64,000 bases of DNA from Pseudidiomarina atlantica (GCF_000753735.1 NZ_JPIN01000006.1:62001-126000); one strand, 5' to 3'; positions 1-9,589 are shown, counted from the first letter of the stretch. Made by a program: numbers and translations. The notes: generated by a model not told the origin, from the sequence alone.

Positions 1-837
1 GTCAAAACGACGCAGCAGCCAAGCGTTAAACTGTGCCATGCCGATAATACCTATGGCATTAGCCCCAAAAAGCCAGCTGTAATGGGTTGGTGCTAAGCCA
101 AAATGCTCAATAAAGACATAGGGCGAACCGGTGATGTAGGCAAACATACCTGACTGCGCAATGCCCCCCGCCAGTGAATAACGCAAAAACCCACGATCTT
201 TGAGCACATCCCAATAAATCGGCAAGCTCCGCCGCATTCGTACAGCGCCATTAAAACCGCGCGTTTCGGGTAAACGAACATGAACTATCGCCATACAAGC
301 CACCGCAAGTGCCGCCACAATCAAGAAAATAGCTTGCCAGCCGAGGTAGGTGGTTACATAAGCACCCGCTAATGGTGCCAAAATGGGTGCGATGCCCATG
401 ACTAAAATAAGAAACGAGAACACCTGCGCTGACGCCTGTGGTGAATAGAGATCGCGTACCATCGCCCGCGCAATGACTAAGCCCGCACACGAACCAATCG
501 CTTGAAAGAAACGCAGCACAATGAGGCTTTCAAGATTGGGAGCATAAGCGCATGCCAGTGACGAAATAATGTAAATCACTAAACCGAAGTAAAGCGGTGG
601 CTTACGTCCCCATTTGTCTGAAGCGGTGCCATAAAGTAACTGACCAACGAACAAACCAAGGAAAAACGACGTCAGCGATAATTCAACGCGATTCGCTTCA
701 GTAGCATAGCTTGCGGCAATATCGCCGAAAGCGGGCAGGTACATATCAATGGAAAGTGGCCCAAACATAGTGAGCAGGGCCAAAACAATGACGGTTAAAT
801 CAAATCGCGCGGTGTCAGATACTTCGATGCGCTTCAT
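1..837 (-). CDS. Bcr/CflA-type MFS drug exporter, 3' part missing
   Basis: Proton-driven inner-membrane exporter of the major facilitator superfamily; the 279 residues visible cover roughly the first eight or nine membrane segments, and the rest lies beyond the left edge. The sequence shows SIDMYLPAFGDIA in segment 1 (residues 29-41), typical of the Bcr/CflA branch, and the loop 2-3 signature GTASDKWGRK (70-79). The ATG at 837 overlaps the stop of the 5'-nucleotidase gene as ATGA, so translation is probably coupled and the gene is third in an operon with a 2OG-Fe(II) oxygenase and a nucleotidase. Substrate cannot be read from sequence; family members export bicyclomycin, chloramphenicol or small metabolites. 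Family call is firm, substrate unknown. Confidence 0.85.
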   Translation of the reverse strand, partial: MKRIEVSDTARFDLTVIVLALLTMFGPLSIDMYLPAFGDIAASYATEANRVELSLTSFFLGLFVGQLLYGTASDKWGRKPPLYFGLVIYIISSLACAYAPNLESLIVLRFFQAIGSCAGLVIARAMVRDLYSPQASAQVFSFLILVMGIAPILAPLAGAYVTTYLGWQAIFLIVAALAVACMAIVHVRLPETRGFNGAVRMRRSLPIYWDVLKDRGFLRYSLAGGIAQSGMFAYITGSPYVFIEHFGLAPTHYSWLFGANAIGIIGMAQFNAWLLRRFD

Positions 838-2567
838 TCGCCCACCGCCCGATAGCTTTGCGTGCTATGTTCGGTCGGCCGAGTAATGATTTTGGTGGTC
901 CGCGCCCAATCGACAAAGGACTGCGCGTAGTTCACATAGGTATCACTGATGCGTCCATCAGCGTTGAGTTCACCTAGTAAACGCCAGCCATCGGCGCCGC
1001 TCGCTAAGAAGCTGTTGGTCACCATGGTGTAACTTTGCGTTGGCTGCAATGACTGCCACCCAGCGTCGGTTTTTACCTTGAGTCCACTCACCCGCTCGCC
1101 ATTTGGCTGGGTTAAGTCGACGTCAAAGCGAATGCCAGCGCCATGCGGATAGCCTCCATCAGAGCCGGTATCCGACAGCGCGTAGTCGATTGCCTGCTCA
1201 AGCACGGTTTTCACTTCAGCGCCGCTAATCTGCACTTCTACCAAGGTATTAGCAAACGGCAGAAGTTGATACGCATCGGCAATCGTTAAGGGGCCCGCTT
1301 GCAGCTCAGTGCGCACGCCGCCGCCGTTTTGTAGGGCAAAATCAGCTTGGGGTGCACTCGCTAGAAAAGCTTCGGCGACGACCGCATGGGCATCTGACTG
1401 ACGGCCTTCACCGCAACCTGGCAAGGTCGTTGGCCCCATACGTTTTAAGCACAAGCGTTCTGCTACCGTAGCGATTTCGGTTTGCGTCAGCGCGGCAAGA
1501 TCGTCTTGATAATGAACCAGCAAGCGAGTTGCCTCAGCATCTTCTGCAACTGCCGTAAATCCAGCCGTTTGCTGCAACGCTTGTGGTGCTTCAGTGCTGA
1601 GCAGCAAGTGAGGTTGGCCGCCGCATTGGCTGACCGCGTCACCGTTGAAACGGATCTGCAATTCGCCGACCACTTGACTGTACTGCCAAGCATGCGCAAT
1701 ACAGACGGGCTCACCATCAGCATTCATGACTTGCATAGGGTAAGGCCCGACCGTTGGCAGGCCATAGCGTGCGTAATCACCCAACAGCGTGTGCGAATCA
1801 CCGCCAATAATAAAATCCACCGCCGGCAGCTGAGAGGCAAGCCGTAAATCGTTTTTATACTGAATATGTGACAGTAAACCGATCTTTTCGACGCCTTGTT
1901 GGCGCAGCTCTTCGATATAAAACGCTGCAGTTTCAAGCTCATCGGCAAACACCGTGGTGGCATCTGGCTGCGACGAATTCTTGGTTTTGACCGCGATGTC
2001 GATACCAATCACCGCCACCCGCTGGTCGCCTACTTTAAAAATGCTGTAAGGTTTGAAGCTGTCCCAACGCGTTTTCGGCGTAAGTGGCGACACGCCAACC
2101 TCTGGTTGCACATTAGCAGCTAAAACTTGCGTCGCACACTCATCGGTGAGCGCTAGGCTGTCGAGAAATTCTTTTAGTCCAGCATCACCATTATCGAATT
2201 CGTGGTTACCAAGCGCGAACGCATCGAAACAAACTTGATTCATCAGGGCCGCGTCGGCAGCACCATTGAAAATGGTATAAAACAAAGTACCTGTAATCGC
2301 ATCCCCAGCATGCAAGGCAAGGACATGTTGATTGGCAGCTCGGATCTGCTCAATCTGTGCGACCACGCGAGCAAAACCGCCGGTTTCGACACTTAATTCT
2401 TCGCCACGGAAGTTAATTTTAGTGCTTTCACTCGGTAGCAAGTTGGAGTGATGATCGTTGATATGCGCTATGGTGAGTTCAAACTCGTCTGGGGCATCGG
2501 GCGTTTGTGCGCAGCTCAGTAGGCCCAGCAATGCGGCGCCAAGCGCCGCAGTTTTGAAAAGTTTCAC
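834..2567 (-). CDS. Lipoprotein 5'-nucleotidase (UshA/NadN-like)
   Basis: Predicted exported metallophosphoesterase that dephosphorylates nucleotides, or splits NAD or UDP-sugars, at the cell surface or in the periplasm. The N-terminus is a lipoprotein signal with lipobox LLSC (Cys19). The metallophosphatase domain shows NDHH (37-40), AGDA (87-90), GNHEFD (120-125) and GGDSHT near 255; the C-terminal substrate-binding half carries the ALQNGGGVR and FANTLVEVQISG segments of the 5_nucleotid_C domain. At 577 residues the length fits UshA/NadN. The start is a GTG directly abutting the TAA of the upstream oxygenase gene, so re-initiation is likely. UshA versus NadN specificity cannot be decided here. 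Anchoring by lipid rather than free secretion is inferred from the lipobox. Confidence 0.9.
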   Translation of the reverse strand: MKLFKTAALGAALLGLLSCAQTPDAPDEFELTIAHINDHHSNLLPSESTKINFRGEELSVETGGFARVVAQIEQIRAANQHVLALHAGDAITGTLFYTIFNGAADAALMNQVCFDAFALGNHEFDNGDAGLKEFLDSLALTDECATQVLAANVQPEVGVSPLTPKTRWDSFKPYSIFKVGDQRVAVIGIDIAVKTKNSSQPDATTVFADELETAAFYIEELRQQGVEKIGLLSHIQYKNDLRLASQLPAVDFIIGGDSHTLLGDYARYGLPTVGPYPMQVMNADGEPVCIAHAWQYSQVVGELQIRFNGDAVSQCGGQPHLLLSTEAPQALQQTAGFTAVAEDAEATRLLVHYQDDLAALTQTEIATVAERLCLKRMGPTTLPGCGEGRQSDAHAVVAEAFLASAPQADFALQNGGGVRTELQAGPLTIADAYQLLPFANTLVEVQISGAEVKTVLEQAIDYALSDTGSDGGYPHGAGIRFDVDLTQPNGERVSGLKVKTDAGWQSLQPTQSYTMVTNSFLASGADGWRLLGELNADGRISDTYVNYAQSFVDWARTTKIITRPTEHSTQSYRAVGE

Positions 2568-3500
2568 TTATTTCACCAAACCGATTTCGCGCAACCGCTC
2601 CATCAAGTAGTCATGCGATGAAATTGCGGTAAAACGCTGAGGATTTTCTTCCGTAATACAGCTTTCAAGCGGGTCAATCATAAAGTCTGGATTGAAGTGC
2701 AAGAAAAACGGAATCGAATAACGCGACTTGTGACTGAACGGTGCCGGTGGATTCACCACGCGGTGCGTGGTTGATGGCAGCACACCGTTGGTCAGGCGCT
2801 GCAACATATCGCCGACGTTACAAATAATCGCGCCTTCAATAATGGTAACAGGAATCCAAGTGCCGTCTTTGGCCAACACTTCAAGGCCAGGTTCACGCGA
2901 ACCAACCAACAAGGTCAGTACGTTAATGTCTTCATGAGCGCCAGCGCGCACCGATGGCGTACCTTCGTCAATAATCGGTGGATAGTGCAACGGGCGTAAA
3001 ATCGAGTTACCCAAATCAACTTTGTCGTTGAAGTAATCACGCGGCTGCTTCAAGTAGACAGCCAAGGCTTCCAACACGCGCAAACCCAACGCGTCTAAAG
3101 CGGTGTAGAGCTTTAGGATTTTTTCTTTAAATTCAGGCAGCTCTTGTGGCCACACGTTTGGCGTTAACTGCGGATACGGCGGTTCACCTTCGATTTCACG
3201 ACCGACATGCCAGAACTCTTTCAAGTCAACATGTTTGGCGTCTTTGGCAATCTCGGTACCGAATGGCGTATAGCCGCGCGCACCGCCACCACCTGGAATA
3301 TGGTACTGCTTTTTGACATCTTCTGGCAGCGCAAAAAGCTCACGACAAATATCGAGCGCCTCTTCGATAAGCTGCTGGTCCACACCATGCTTAGTTAATG
3401 CTACAAAACCATTGGTTTCGTATCCCTCCCCCACGAGCTGGGCAAATGCCTCGAAATCTTGGTTATAGAGGCTCATATCAATATGTGGAATGGATTTCAT
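2568..3500 (-). CDS. Isopenicillin N synthase-family 2OG-Fe(II) dioxygenase
   Basis: Cytosolic non-haem iron oxygenase of the IPNS/2OG family, 310 residues. The iron triad is visible as H189, D191 (AHEDINVLTLL) and H246 (STTHRVVNP), and the co-substrate-binding RxS motif as R260-Y-S262. The N-terminal DIOX_N-like part contains GFVALTKHG (31-39). Shine-Dalgarno AAAGGG lies a few bases before the ATG. It is the first gene of an operon with a lipoprotein nucleotidase and an MFS exporter, its stop touching the next start. Bacterial relatives act on diverse small molecules, including nucleobases and amino acids; the context suggests a nucleotide-derived substrate, but that is inference. No beta-lactam cluster genes are nearby, so a true penicillin role is unlikely. 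Confidence 0.85.
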   Translation of the reverse strand: MKSIPHIDMSLYNQDFEAFAQLVGEGYETNGFVALTKHGVDQQLIEEALDICRELFALPEDVKKQYHIPGGGGARGYTPFGTEIAKDAKHVDLKEFWHVGREIEGEPPYPQLTPNVWPQELPEFKEKILKLYTALDALGLRVLEALAVYLKQPRDYFNDKVDLGNSILRPLHYPPIIDEGTPSVRAGAHEDINVLTLLVGSREPGLEVLAKDGTWIPVTIIEGAIICNVGDMLQRLTNGVLPSTTHRVVNPPAPFSHKSRYSIPFFLHFNPDFMIDPLESCITEENPQRFTAISSHDYLMERLREIGLVK

Positions 3501-3671
3501 TGGGACCCTTTCTGAATTTAGGAAAACAGCCGATTATTTTAGGTTCTTTAGCCGCCAAAAACAACGAAATGGACACAAATCAACAGGGTAAATCTTTGGT
3601 AAACCAGCTTTCCACTTGGCTATTTACATTGCAAACTCATTGGCACATTCATAACAGTGAGGTTGTGTCTA

Positions 3672-4256
3672 ATGAAAACCTTAAACAAAGTTGTTGCATT
3701 CGCATTGGTCAGTGGTGCGCTAACAGTAGCGGCGCCAAGTTTCGCGCAGAATAACGACGATCCGTTTGAGGCGCCACAAACGGGCCAAGCCTTTAACTAC
3801 CTCAGTGGCGGTTTCCATGACCATGATGGCGGTGGTGATAGCGTGGTCATCGAAGGGAGTTACACCTTCAATAACCCATGGTTTGTTAGTGGCTATTTGC
3901 GTGACGGCGACGATGGTCCATTTGGCGATGGTCGCGATGCACAAGGAATCAAGTTAGGTCGCTATCTGTGGCTCAACCACAATTTAGTAGCAGACTTCTC
4001 GGGCAAGCTAGGCCACGTTGATTTCGGTGGCGCCGATAGCGCTTATTGGGGCGTTGAAGGCAACCTGCGCACACGCATCGACCGCTTTGAAATCTATGGT
4101 GGACTCGGTTGGGTCGACTATACCGACGCTGGCAGCGACAGCCAATACCAATTCGGTACGCGTTTTTACATCAGCCCGCAATTCGCCGTGGGTGCTCGCT
4201 ATCAAGACAGCGAATTTGGTGACGGTCTCCGCATCGAAGCGAGTTATCACTTCTAA
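3672..4256 (+). CDS. Small outer-membrane beta-barrel protein
   Basis: Predicted exported beta-barrel of 194 residues. The signal peptide (hydrophobic ALVSGALTVAAPS followed by FAQ) ends near residue 26. The mature part alternates polar and aromatic residues in strands, is Asp/Gly-rich (HDHDGGGDS near residue 50), and finishes with ASYHF, whose final Phe is the usual outer-membrane barrel signature. I chose the ATG at 3672 because TGAGG lies nine bases upstream; an in-frame start at 3657 would put the signal peptide out of place. It is divergent from the oxygenase operon. No ligand or channel function is readable. It resembles the OprF/OmpA-barrel size class, but lacks an OmpA C-terminal domain. 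Confidence 0.75.
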   Translation: MKTLNKVVAFALVSGALTVAAPSFAQNNDDPFEAPQTGQAFNYLSGGFHDHDGGGDSVVIEGSYTFNNPWFVSGYLRDGDDGPFGDGRDAQGIKLGRYLWLNHNLVADFSGKLGHVDFGGADSAYWGVEGNLRTRIDRFEIYGGLGWVDYTDAGSDSQYQFGTRFYISPQFAVGARYQDSEFGDGLRIEASYHF

Positions 4257-4304
4257 TAAAATCAGGTATGCTGTGACAGCTAACTTTCAACTCGGAGTCT
4301 TGGC

Positions 4305-5465
4305 ATGTCACAGCTACCCCCTTTCTTAACCCTTTATCGCGAACTTATCGCTACGCCTTCAGTGTCGTGTATCGACCCACACTGGGACACCAGCAACAAA
4401 GGCGTCATCGATAAACTTGCAGGGTGGCTGACCACGCTCGGATTCACTGTGGTGGTGAACGAGCTTGAACGCCAAGCCGGCAAATTTAACCTGCTTGCGA
4501 AATACGTACCACCTGCCAGCGATGGCAAAGGCGGCTTATTGTTGGCTGGGCACACCGATACCGTGCCGTGGGATGAAGGTCGCTGGACTCGCAACCCATT
4601 TGAACTGCACGAGGCGGATGGCAAGCTTTACGGACTTGGCAGTGCCGATATGAAGGGCTTCTTTGTCTTTGCGCTGGAAGCCATTCGCGACCTCGATCTA
4701 AGCAAACTGCAAAAGCCACTCTATGTTTTGGCGACCGCCGATGAAGAAACCACCATGGCTGGGGCCCGTGAACTAGCAGCGTTTGGCGATTTACGGCCCG
4801 ACTACGCCATCATTGGTGAGCCCACCTCGATGACCCCAGTGACCATGCATAAGGGGCATTTAACCGAGGGCATCCGCATAACGGGTAAAAGTGGCCATAG
4901 TTCCAACCCCGGTGCTGGCATTAATGCAATTGAAGTGATGCATGATGTGATTAGCGGACTACGAGAACTGCAACGTGAATTTCAGCAGCGCTATCACGAT
5001 GCGCATTTTGCCGTGCCGTATCCTACCCTGAATTTCGGTAACATCCATGGCGGTGACGCCGCAAATCGCATTTGTGCCTGTTGCGAAATGCACATTGATT
5101 TGCGGCCACTACCTGGCATGCAAATGGACGACTTGTACGGCGAGCTGGAGCGCAAATTACAGCCGGTACGCGAACAATTCCCGAACGCCGTATGTCTTGA
5201 GCACCTCCACGAGGCAATTCCGGGTTACCGATGCGACCCGGACTCAGCCATTGTGCACTTAGTACAGGAAATCACCGGCAATGCTGCCGAGCCTGCGAAT
5301 TACTGTACTGAAGCGCCTTTTGTGCAGGATCTTGGCTGCCAAACCATTGTCATGGGGCCTGGCTCGATTGCACAAGCTCATCAACCGGACGAGTTTATTC
5401 GTTTGGATGAAATCGCGCCCGCGCAGCAACAGCTGCGCGACATAATACGTCGCGCTTGTGCTTAA
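4305..5465 (+). CDS. argE: Acetylornithine deacetylase ArgE
   Basis: Cytosolic M20-family zinc amidohydrolase that removes acetate from N-acetylornithine in linear arginine biosynthesis; 386 residues, the usual ArgE length. Metal and catalytic residues visible are H83 and D85 ([10 protein letters not shown]), D115 (GLGSADMKG) and the glutamate pair E147-E148 (TADEETT), then the GEPTSM segment characteristic of ArgE. Shine-Dalgarno GGAG sits nine bases before the ATG. It stands alone, away from argCBFGH, and overlaps the convergent rnhB by four bases. The alternatives in the family are succinyl-diaminopimelate desuccinylase DapE and other M20 deacylases; the GEPTSM and C-terminal pattern favour ArgE. 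Confidence 0.92.
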   Translation: MSQLPPFLTLYRELIATPSVSCIDPHWDTSNKGVIDKLAGWLTTLGFTVVVNELERQAGKFNLLAKYVPPASDGKGGLLLAGHTDTVPWDEGRWTRNPFELHEADGKLYGLGSADMKGFFVFALEAIRDLDLSKLQKPLYVLATADEETTMAGARELAAFGDLRPDYAIIGEPTSMTPVTMHKGHLTEGIRITGKSGHSSNPGAGINAIEVMHDVISGLRELQREFQQRYHDAHFAVPYPTLNFGNIHGGDAANRICACCEMHIDLRPLPGMQMDDLYGELERKLQPVREQFPNAVCLEHLHEAIPGYRCDPDSAIVHLVQEITGNAAEPANYCTEAPFVQDLGCQTIVMGPGSIAQAHQPDEFIRLDEIAPAQQQLRDIIRRACA

Positions 5466-6049
5466 TCTTGTGCTGCTTGTGCTGCTGCCTGCGCAGCAAG
5501 CACTCGCATGACCGGCCGAAAACTCTTGCGGTGAATTGGACACACGCCATGGGTGCGTAAGGCTTCTAAATGTGCCGGCGTAGGGTAAGCTTTGTGCTTA
5601 GCAAAGTCGTACTGTGGATAAACCTCATGCCACGCCAACATTTGCCGATCGCGTTCGACTTTGGCCAAGATTGATGCCGCGCCTATGCAAGCATGCAACG
5701 CATCCCCACCAACGACCGCTTCGGCTGGCACCTGCAGCTTGGGTACGCAGTTGCCATCGACCAGCACTTTTTCTGGCTTTATTCCCAAAGCTTCAACGGC
5801 TCTTTTCATCGCAGTTAATGACGCTTGTAAGATATTGATTCGGTCGATTTCTTCAGCATCACACTGCGCAATCGCCCAATAGAGTGCCTTCTGTTTTATC
5901 TCCTCACTTAGTGCTAAGCGTTTCTTTTCCGATAGTTTTTTCGAGTCATTGATGCCCTCAATGGGGTTATTGGGATCAAGAATCACCGCTGCCGCAACCA
6001 CGGGTCCGGCGATAGGCCCACGCCCTGCTTCATCTGTACCGCAGATCAT
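5462..6049 (-). CDS. rnhB: Ribonuclease HII
   Basis: Endonuclease that cuts the RNA strand of RNA-DNA hybrids and nicks 5' of single embedded ribonucleotides. The 195-residue protein opens with the type 2 RNase H signature [17 protein letters not shown] (from D6-E7), followed by [13 protein letters not shown] (substrate-specificity region) and the later Asp-containing VDGN segment. In many gammaproteobacteria rnhB follows lpxB and precedes dnaE; here it stands alone about 19 kb from dnaE, convergent with argE and sharing four bases with it. The enzyme acts in the cytosol and overlaps functionally with RnhA at 40333-40800. Confidence 0.95.
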   Translation of the reverse strand: MICGTDEAGRGPIAGPVVAAAVILDPNNPIEGINDSKKLSEKKRLALSEEIKQKALYWAIAQCDAEEIDRINILQASLTAMKRAVEALGIKPEKVLVDGNCVPKLQVPAEAVVGGDALHACIGAASILAKVERDRQMLAWHEVYPQYDFAKHKAYPTPAHLEALRTHGVCPIHRKSFRPVMRVLAAQAAAQAAQD

Positions 6050-6057
6050 ACTGTCTC

Positions 6058-6085
6058 TTGTGCTTGTGAGTTGTTGGGGTATGAT
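6058..6085 (+). promoter_or_regulatory. Possible sigma-70 promoter of the AbgT-family gene
   Basis: TTGTGC and TATGAT are separated by 16 bases in the divergent gap between rnhB and the transporter gene, about 40 bases before its ATG; an AAAGGGG Shine-Dalgarno follows. The -10 is good, the -35 mediocre. Confidence 0.4.
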
Positions 6086-6128
6086 ACTTTCGTCTCATAA
6101 AAAATAACAATACTTAAAGGGGTCTCTC

Positions 6129-7670
6129 ATGTCTGAATCACCTTCGTTACTTAACCGCATGCTCGACAAAGTCGAGAAGGTGGGTAACAAGCTCCCTGAT
6201 CCAGCCGTTATGTTCTTCGGACTACTCATTATCGTCTGGGTCTTTAGTTACTTGCTCTCTGGTGTCAATTTCGATGCCATGCATCCGTTAACCGGCGAGA
6301 ATGTGAAAGTCACTAACCTACTCAGTGGCGAGCAAATGGCGGATTTCCTCGCCAATATGGTCGGCACTTTTATGGGCTTCGCGCCGTTAGGCGTGGTATT
6401 GGTTGCCATGCTGGGTGTCGGTGTTGCTGAACGCAGTGGCTTCATTAACGTTGTCATCAAGCTGATGTTGAATGTCACGCCTAAGGTGTTGCTCACGCCA
6501 GTACTGATTCTAATTGCAATTGTCAGCCATACGGCGGTTGATGCGGGCTATGTGTTGGTCATTCCACTCGGTGGTGTTATCTACTACGCTGCGGGCCGTC
6601 ACCCATTAGCAGGTATTGCAGCGGCTTTTGCTGGGGTCTCGGGTGGTTTCAGTGCGAACTTCGTACCATCGGCAATTGACCCATTACTGCAAGGTTTTAC
6701 CCAGTCTGCGGCGCAAATTTTAGACCCGAACATTCAATTGAATCCGTTGAATAACTACTTCTTCACGGCGATGTCCTCAATTGTCGTGGTACTCGTTGGT
6801 TGGTATCTAACTGACCGCGTTATTGAGCCGCGTTTAAGCAAAACACCAATCGATGGTGATCAAGAAGATATGCCGGCGCTTGACGATGTCACCCCGCGCG
6901 ATCGCAAAGCATTCTTCGCTGGTGTCATCACTATGGTGGTCGGCTTAGCGCTACTCGCTTGGGCTTCGATGGCAGAGAATACGCCGCTTGCAGACCCAGT
7001 GACCGGCGAACTTGCTTCATTTGCTGCGCCATTAATGCAGATGATCGTACCGCTGATTTTCCTACTATTCATCATTCCAGGTATCGTCCACGGCTACATT
7101 GCGGGTAACTTCAAGAACTCGCAAGACGTCATTGGTGCGATGACTAAATCAATGGAAGGGATGGCGTACTATATGGTCATGGCGTTCTTCTGTGCGCTAT
7201 TCATCAAAGCTTTTGGTGATTCGAACCTCGGTATTCTGTTATCGATTAAAGGTGCGACTTTCCTGAGTTCGCTTGAACTGTCTGGCGGCGTGACCATGGT
7301 TGGTATTATCTTCTTGGTCGCCTTCATCAATTTGTTCGTCGGCTCGGCCTCGGCCAAGTGGGCACTGATTTCACCGATCTTCGTACCTATGCTGATGCAA
7401 CTCGGTTACTCACCTGATTTAACGCAAGCAGCTTACCGTGTCGGTGACTCGACCAGTAACATCATCACGCCATTGTTACCGTACTTCCCGCTGGTGGTGC
7501 TGTACTGTCAGCGTTATGTCAAAGGTACTGGTATTGGCTCGCTGGTAGCCTTGATGCTGCCATTCACCGTCAGCTTACTGGTGTTGTGGTCAGCGTTCTT
7601 GGTGATCTACTGGATGCTTGGCATTCCACTCGGTATTCAGTCGAACTACATGTACCCAGCGGTGGGTTAA
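6129..7670 (+). CDS. AbgT-family transporter
   Basis: Inner-membrane transporter of the AbgT family (513 residues, about 9-13 hydrophobic segments), related to E. coli AbgT, which imports p-aminobenzoyl-glutamate, and to MtrF/YdaH, which export antimetabolites such as sulfonamides. The N-terminal RMLDKVEKVGNKLPDPAVMFF, the central SHTAVDAGYVLVIPLGG and the C-terminal SAKWALISPIFVPMLMQLG with GDSTSNIITPLLPYFPL are the family's conserved helical-hairpin segments. Only three bases separate it from the following SDR gene, so the two form an operon. No abgA/abgB hydrolase is adjacent, so import of p-aminobenzoyl-glutamate for cleavage here is uncertain. Confidence 0.9.
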   Translation: MSESPSLLNRMLDKVEKVGNKLPDPAVMFFGLLIIVWVFSYLLSGVNFDAMHPLTGENVKVTNLLSGEQMADFLANMVGTFMGFAPLGVVLVAMLGVGVAERSGFINVVIKLMLNVTPKVLLTPVLILIAIVSHTAVDAGYVLVIPLGGVIYYAAGRHPLAGIAAAFAGVSGGFSANFVPSAIDPLLQGFTQSAAQILDPNIQLNPLNNYFFTAMSSIVVVLVGWYLTDRVIEPRLSKTPIDGDQEDMPALDDVTPRDRKAFFAGVITMVVGLALLAWASMAENTPLADPVTGELASFAAPLMQMIVPLIFLLFIIPGIVHGYIAGNFKNSQDVIGAMTKSMEGMAYYMVMAFFCALFIKAFGDSNLGILLSIKGATFLSSLELSGGVTMVGIIFLVAFINLFVGSASAKWALISPIFVPMLMQLGYSPDLTQAAYRVGDSTSNIITPLLPYFPLVVLYCQRYVKGTGIGSLVALMLPFTVSLLVLWSAFLVIYWMLGIPLGIQSNYMYPAVG

Positions 7671-7673
7671 ACC

Positions 7674-8459
7674 ATGACCTACTTTCAAGGCAAGACTGTC
7701 TGGTTAACCGGTGCCTCTTCAGGCATCGGTTTAGCCATGGCACAGCAGTTGGCTGAGGCCGGCGCGCATTTAATCTTAACTTCGCGCCGCGCCGAGGTGC
7801 TCGAGCAGGTGCGCAGTGAGCTGGCACATCCAGAACGCCATCAAGTGTTGGCATTGGATCTCAGTCAACCCGAAGCTGCTGCGGCTGAAGCCAAAACGGC
7901 CTTGGGCGACCAGGTGATTGATGTCTTGATCAACAATGCCGGTGTGTCGCAGCGGTCATTGATCCTCGATACCGATATGCACGTCTATCGGCAATTAATG
8001 GAAATCGATTACTTCGGCGTGATTGCCCTGACCAAGCTGGTGTTACCGCGCATGATCGAACGTCGCAGCGGCCATATCGTCACCGTCTCGTCAGTGGCGG
8101 GCAAGGTCGGGACCAAGCTGCGTAGTGGCTACAATGGTGCAAAATTTGGTGTTATTGGTTTTATGGATTCGCTACGCGCTGAAACGGCCGCTAGCGGGCT
8201 CGTAGTGACGTCTATTTTGCCGGGCTTCATCAACACGCAAGTTGCGCACAATTCGTTGACTGGCGACGGCTCAGCACTTGGTAAGCCAGATCCGGATAAT
8301 GCCGGTGGGATTTCTGCCGAAGAATGTGCACGGCAATCGCTCAAAGCCATTGCCGCGCAAAAAGCTGAAGTTGTGGTGGGGTCAGGGTTATCTAAACTGG
8401 CACCCTTCTTACAAAGGTTTGCGCCGGGGTTGGTCCGGCGCATGATTGCGAAGCGTTAA
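7674..8459 (+). CDS. Short-chain dehydrogenase/reductase (SDR)
   Basis: Cytosolic NAD(P)-dependent oxidoreductase of the classical SDR type, 261 residues. The Rossmann glycine motif is TGASSGIG (12-19), followed by LTSRR, which favours NADP(H); NNAG is at 87-90, the catalytic Ser at 139/140 (VTVSSVAG), and YxxxK as Y153-N-G-A-K157. The C-terminal part, with an MIAKR end, resembles the DHRS7-like group. It is cotranscribed with the AbgT transporter and convergent with the TonB-C protein, sharing three bases of stop region. Substrate unknown; small-molecule or acyl-chain ketone/alcohol oxidoreduction is possible. Confidence 0.9.
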   Translation: MTYFQGKTVWLTGASSGIGLAMAQQLAEAGAHLILTSRRAEVLEQVRSELAHPERHQVLALDLSQPEAAAAEAKTALGDQVIDVLINNAGVSQRSLILDTDMHVYRQLMEIDYFGVIALTKLVLPRMIERRSGHIVTVSSVAGKVGTKLRSGYNGAKFGVIGFMDSLRAETAASGLVVTSILPGFINTQVAHNSLTGDGSALGKPDPDNAGGISAEECARQSLKAIAAQKAEVVVGSGLSKLAPFLQRFAPGLVRRMIAKR

Positions 8460-9589
8460 TCGTTGTCATCACTGCTTCTGGACAGAGCGAAATCAAGTTG
8501 CACCTGCTGATCGGTCAACCGCACCGGTTGACCGTTCTCATAGGCCGGTACAAACAACCACTGTGAAAGAGCTTCTTTCGCGCTCTTGCCAAAATCACCA
8601 TTGGTCTCTTCTACGATAGTGATATTCTCGACTCGACCATTAGTCGCGATCTCGTAGTTCAACAACACTGAACCTTCTTTTTGCTGGCGCGCCATGTCCT
8701 CGGGATACCGAGGATTAACTCGATACACCGCCTGTTCAACGGTGGTGCCATTGAGCTCGTTGTTCATTTGACCAATCCGCGCCAGCGCCTTGTCGGCACC
8801 CTCAGTCATTCCTTCCTTGGCATAAAAGGTGACTAAGCGGTAGTTTGCTGCCAACTGCAACTGCAAGACTGCGGCACGGTCATTGGCCGGCATCGCAACG
8901 ACTTGCTCAAGCTTATCGATGGCCGACATCATTTTATCTTGCCCGACGTCTTCCATGGCTGCATAGAAGGCGGTTTTCGCGGTGAGCAAATGCTCATCGC
9001 CGTGCAACTTGACGCTATCTTTATACAAGGAATTCCATAGCTCAGGGCGACTTTGACCAAGCCGTAATAATTCCTCAGCCATCGCCGTTTTAACATCAAG
9101 CACGACCGCTGGGTTTTTCTCCTTTAGCGCGCTAAAGACATTGGCGAACGCAATTTCATATTCCGCAACCTTTGCCTCGTTGTACTCAGGCATGGTTTCC
9201 AACGCTAGCAGCAAAGGATCGAGGAGCTCGATAGCGGTGGCATCGTATTCGCGTTGATAAGCCCGCACAACCAATGCTGCCAATGCGTGAGATTGCTCGC
9301 CGACACGTTGATTTGCGGCGAGCAAAAATAAGTAATTCATCGCTAGGTTTGCGGTATTAATATGATCTTCACCAAAATACTCGCGGCCGCGCATATAAGA
9401 GGCGAACGCTAGTTTTTGTAACTCTAAGCGCGGAGTTTCAGCATTTTGTTGTGCTTGCTGAAAGGCTTGGTACGCCTCTTGAAAGTTCTGTTGCGCGTTG
9501 TCTTGTAACAGCGGCGCGGCGGTTGCGCTGGAGACCACAAAGGCACCTGCGACGGCCATGATGGCTAAAGATGAAAGCTTTAACTGCAT
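8456..9589 (-). CDS. Exported TonB C-terminal-domain protein
   Basis: A 377-residue exported protein with an N-terminal signal sequence (LAIMAVAGAFVVSSATAAP) and a C-terminal TonB-type domain (about 290-370) holding the family's YPEDMARQQKEGSVLLNY and WLFVPAYENGQPV segments. The region between is helical and repeat-like, resembling tetratricopeptide helices. It lacks the Pro-rich spanning segment and N-terminal ExbD-binding anchor of a true TonB, and exbB/exbD are absent, so it is unlikely to energise outer-membrane receptors in the usual way. Such proteins are common in marine gammaproteobacteria and uncharacterised. It is monocistronic, convergent with the SDR gene. Confidence 0.75.
   Translation of the reverse strand: MQLKLSSLAIMAVAGAFVVSSATAAPLLQDNAQQNFQEAYQAFQQAQQNAETPRLELQKLAFASYMRGREYFGEDHINTANLAMNYLFLLAANQRVGEQSHALAALVVRAYQREYDATAIELLDPLLLALETMPEYNEAKVAEYEIAFANVFSALKEKNPAVVLDVKTAMAEELLRLGQSRPELWNSLYKDSVKLHGDEHLLTAKTAFYAAMEDVGQDKMMSAIDKLEQVVAMPANDRAAVLQLQLAANYRLVTFYAKEGMTEGADKALARIGQMNNELNGTTVEQAVYRVNPRYPEDMARQQKEGSVLLNYEIATNGRVENITIVEETNGDFGKSAKEALSQWLFVPAYENGQPVRLTDQQVQLDFALSRSSDDND

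Noticed and set aside
1482-1847. Open plus-strand frame of 121 codons opposite the nucleotidase gene
   Set aside because: It lies wholly inside a well-supported gene on the other strand, has no family resemblance and no Shine-Dalgarno of note.
2568-3500. Isopenicillin N synthase homology suggesting beta-lactam synthesis
   Set aside because: No ACV synthetase or other beta-lactam genes are near; the family is broad in bacteria.
8456-9589. Complete TonB energy-transducer system
   Set aside because: No ExbB/ExbD and no proline-rich spanning region; only the C-terminal domain matches.
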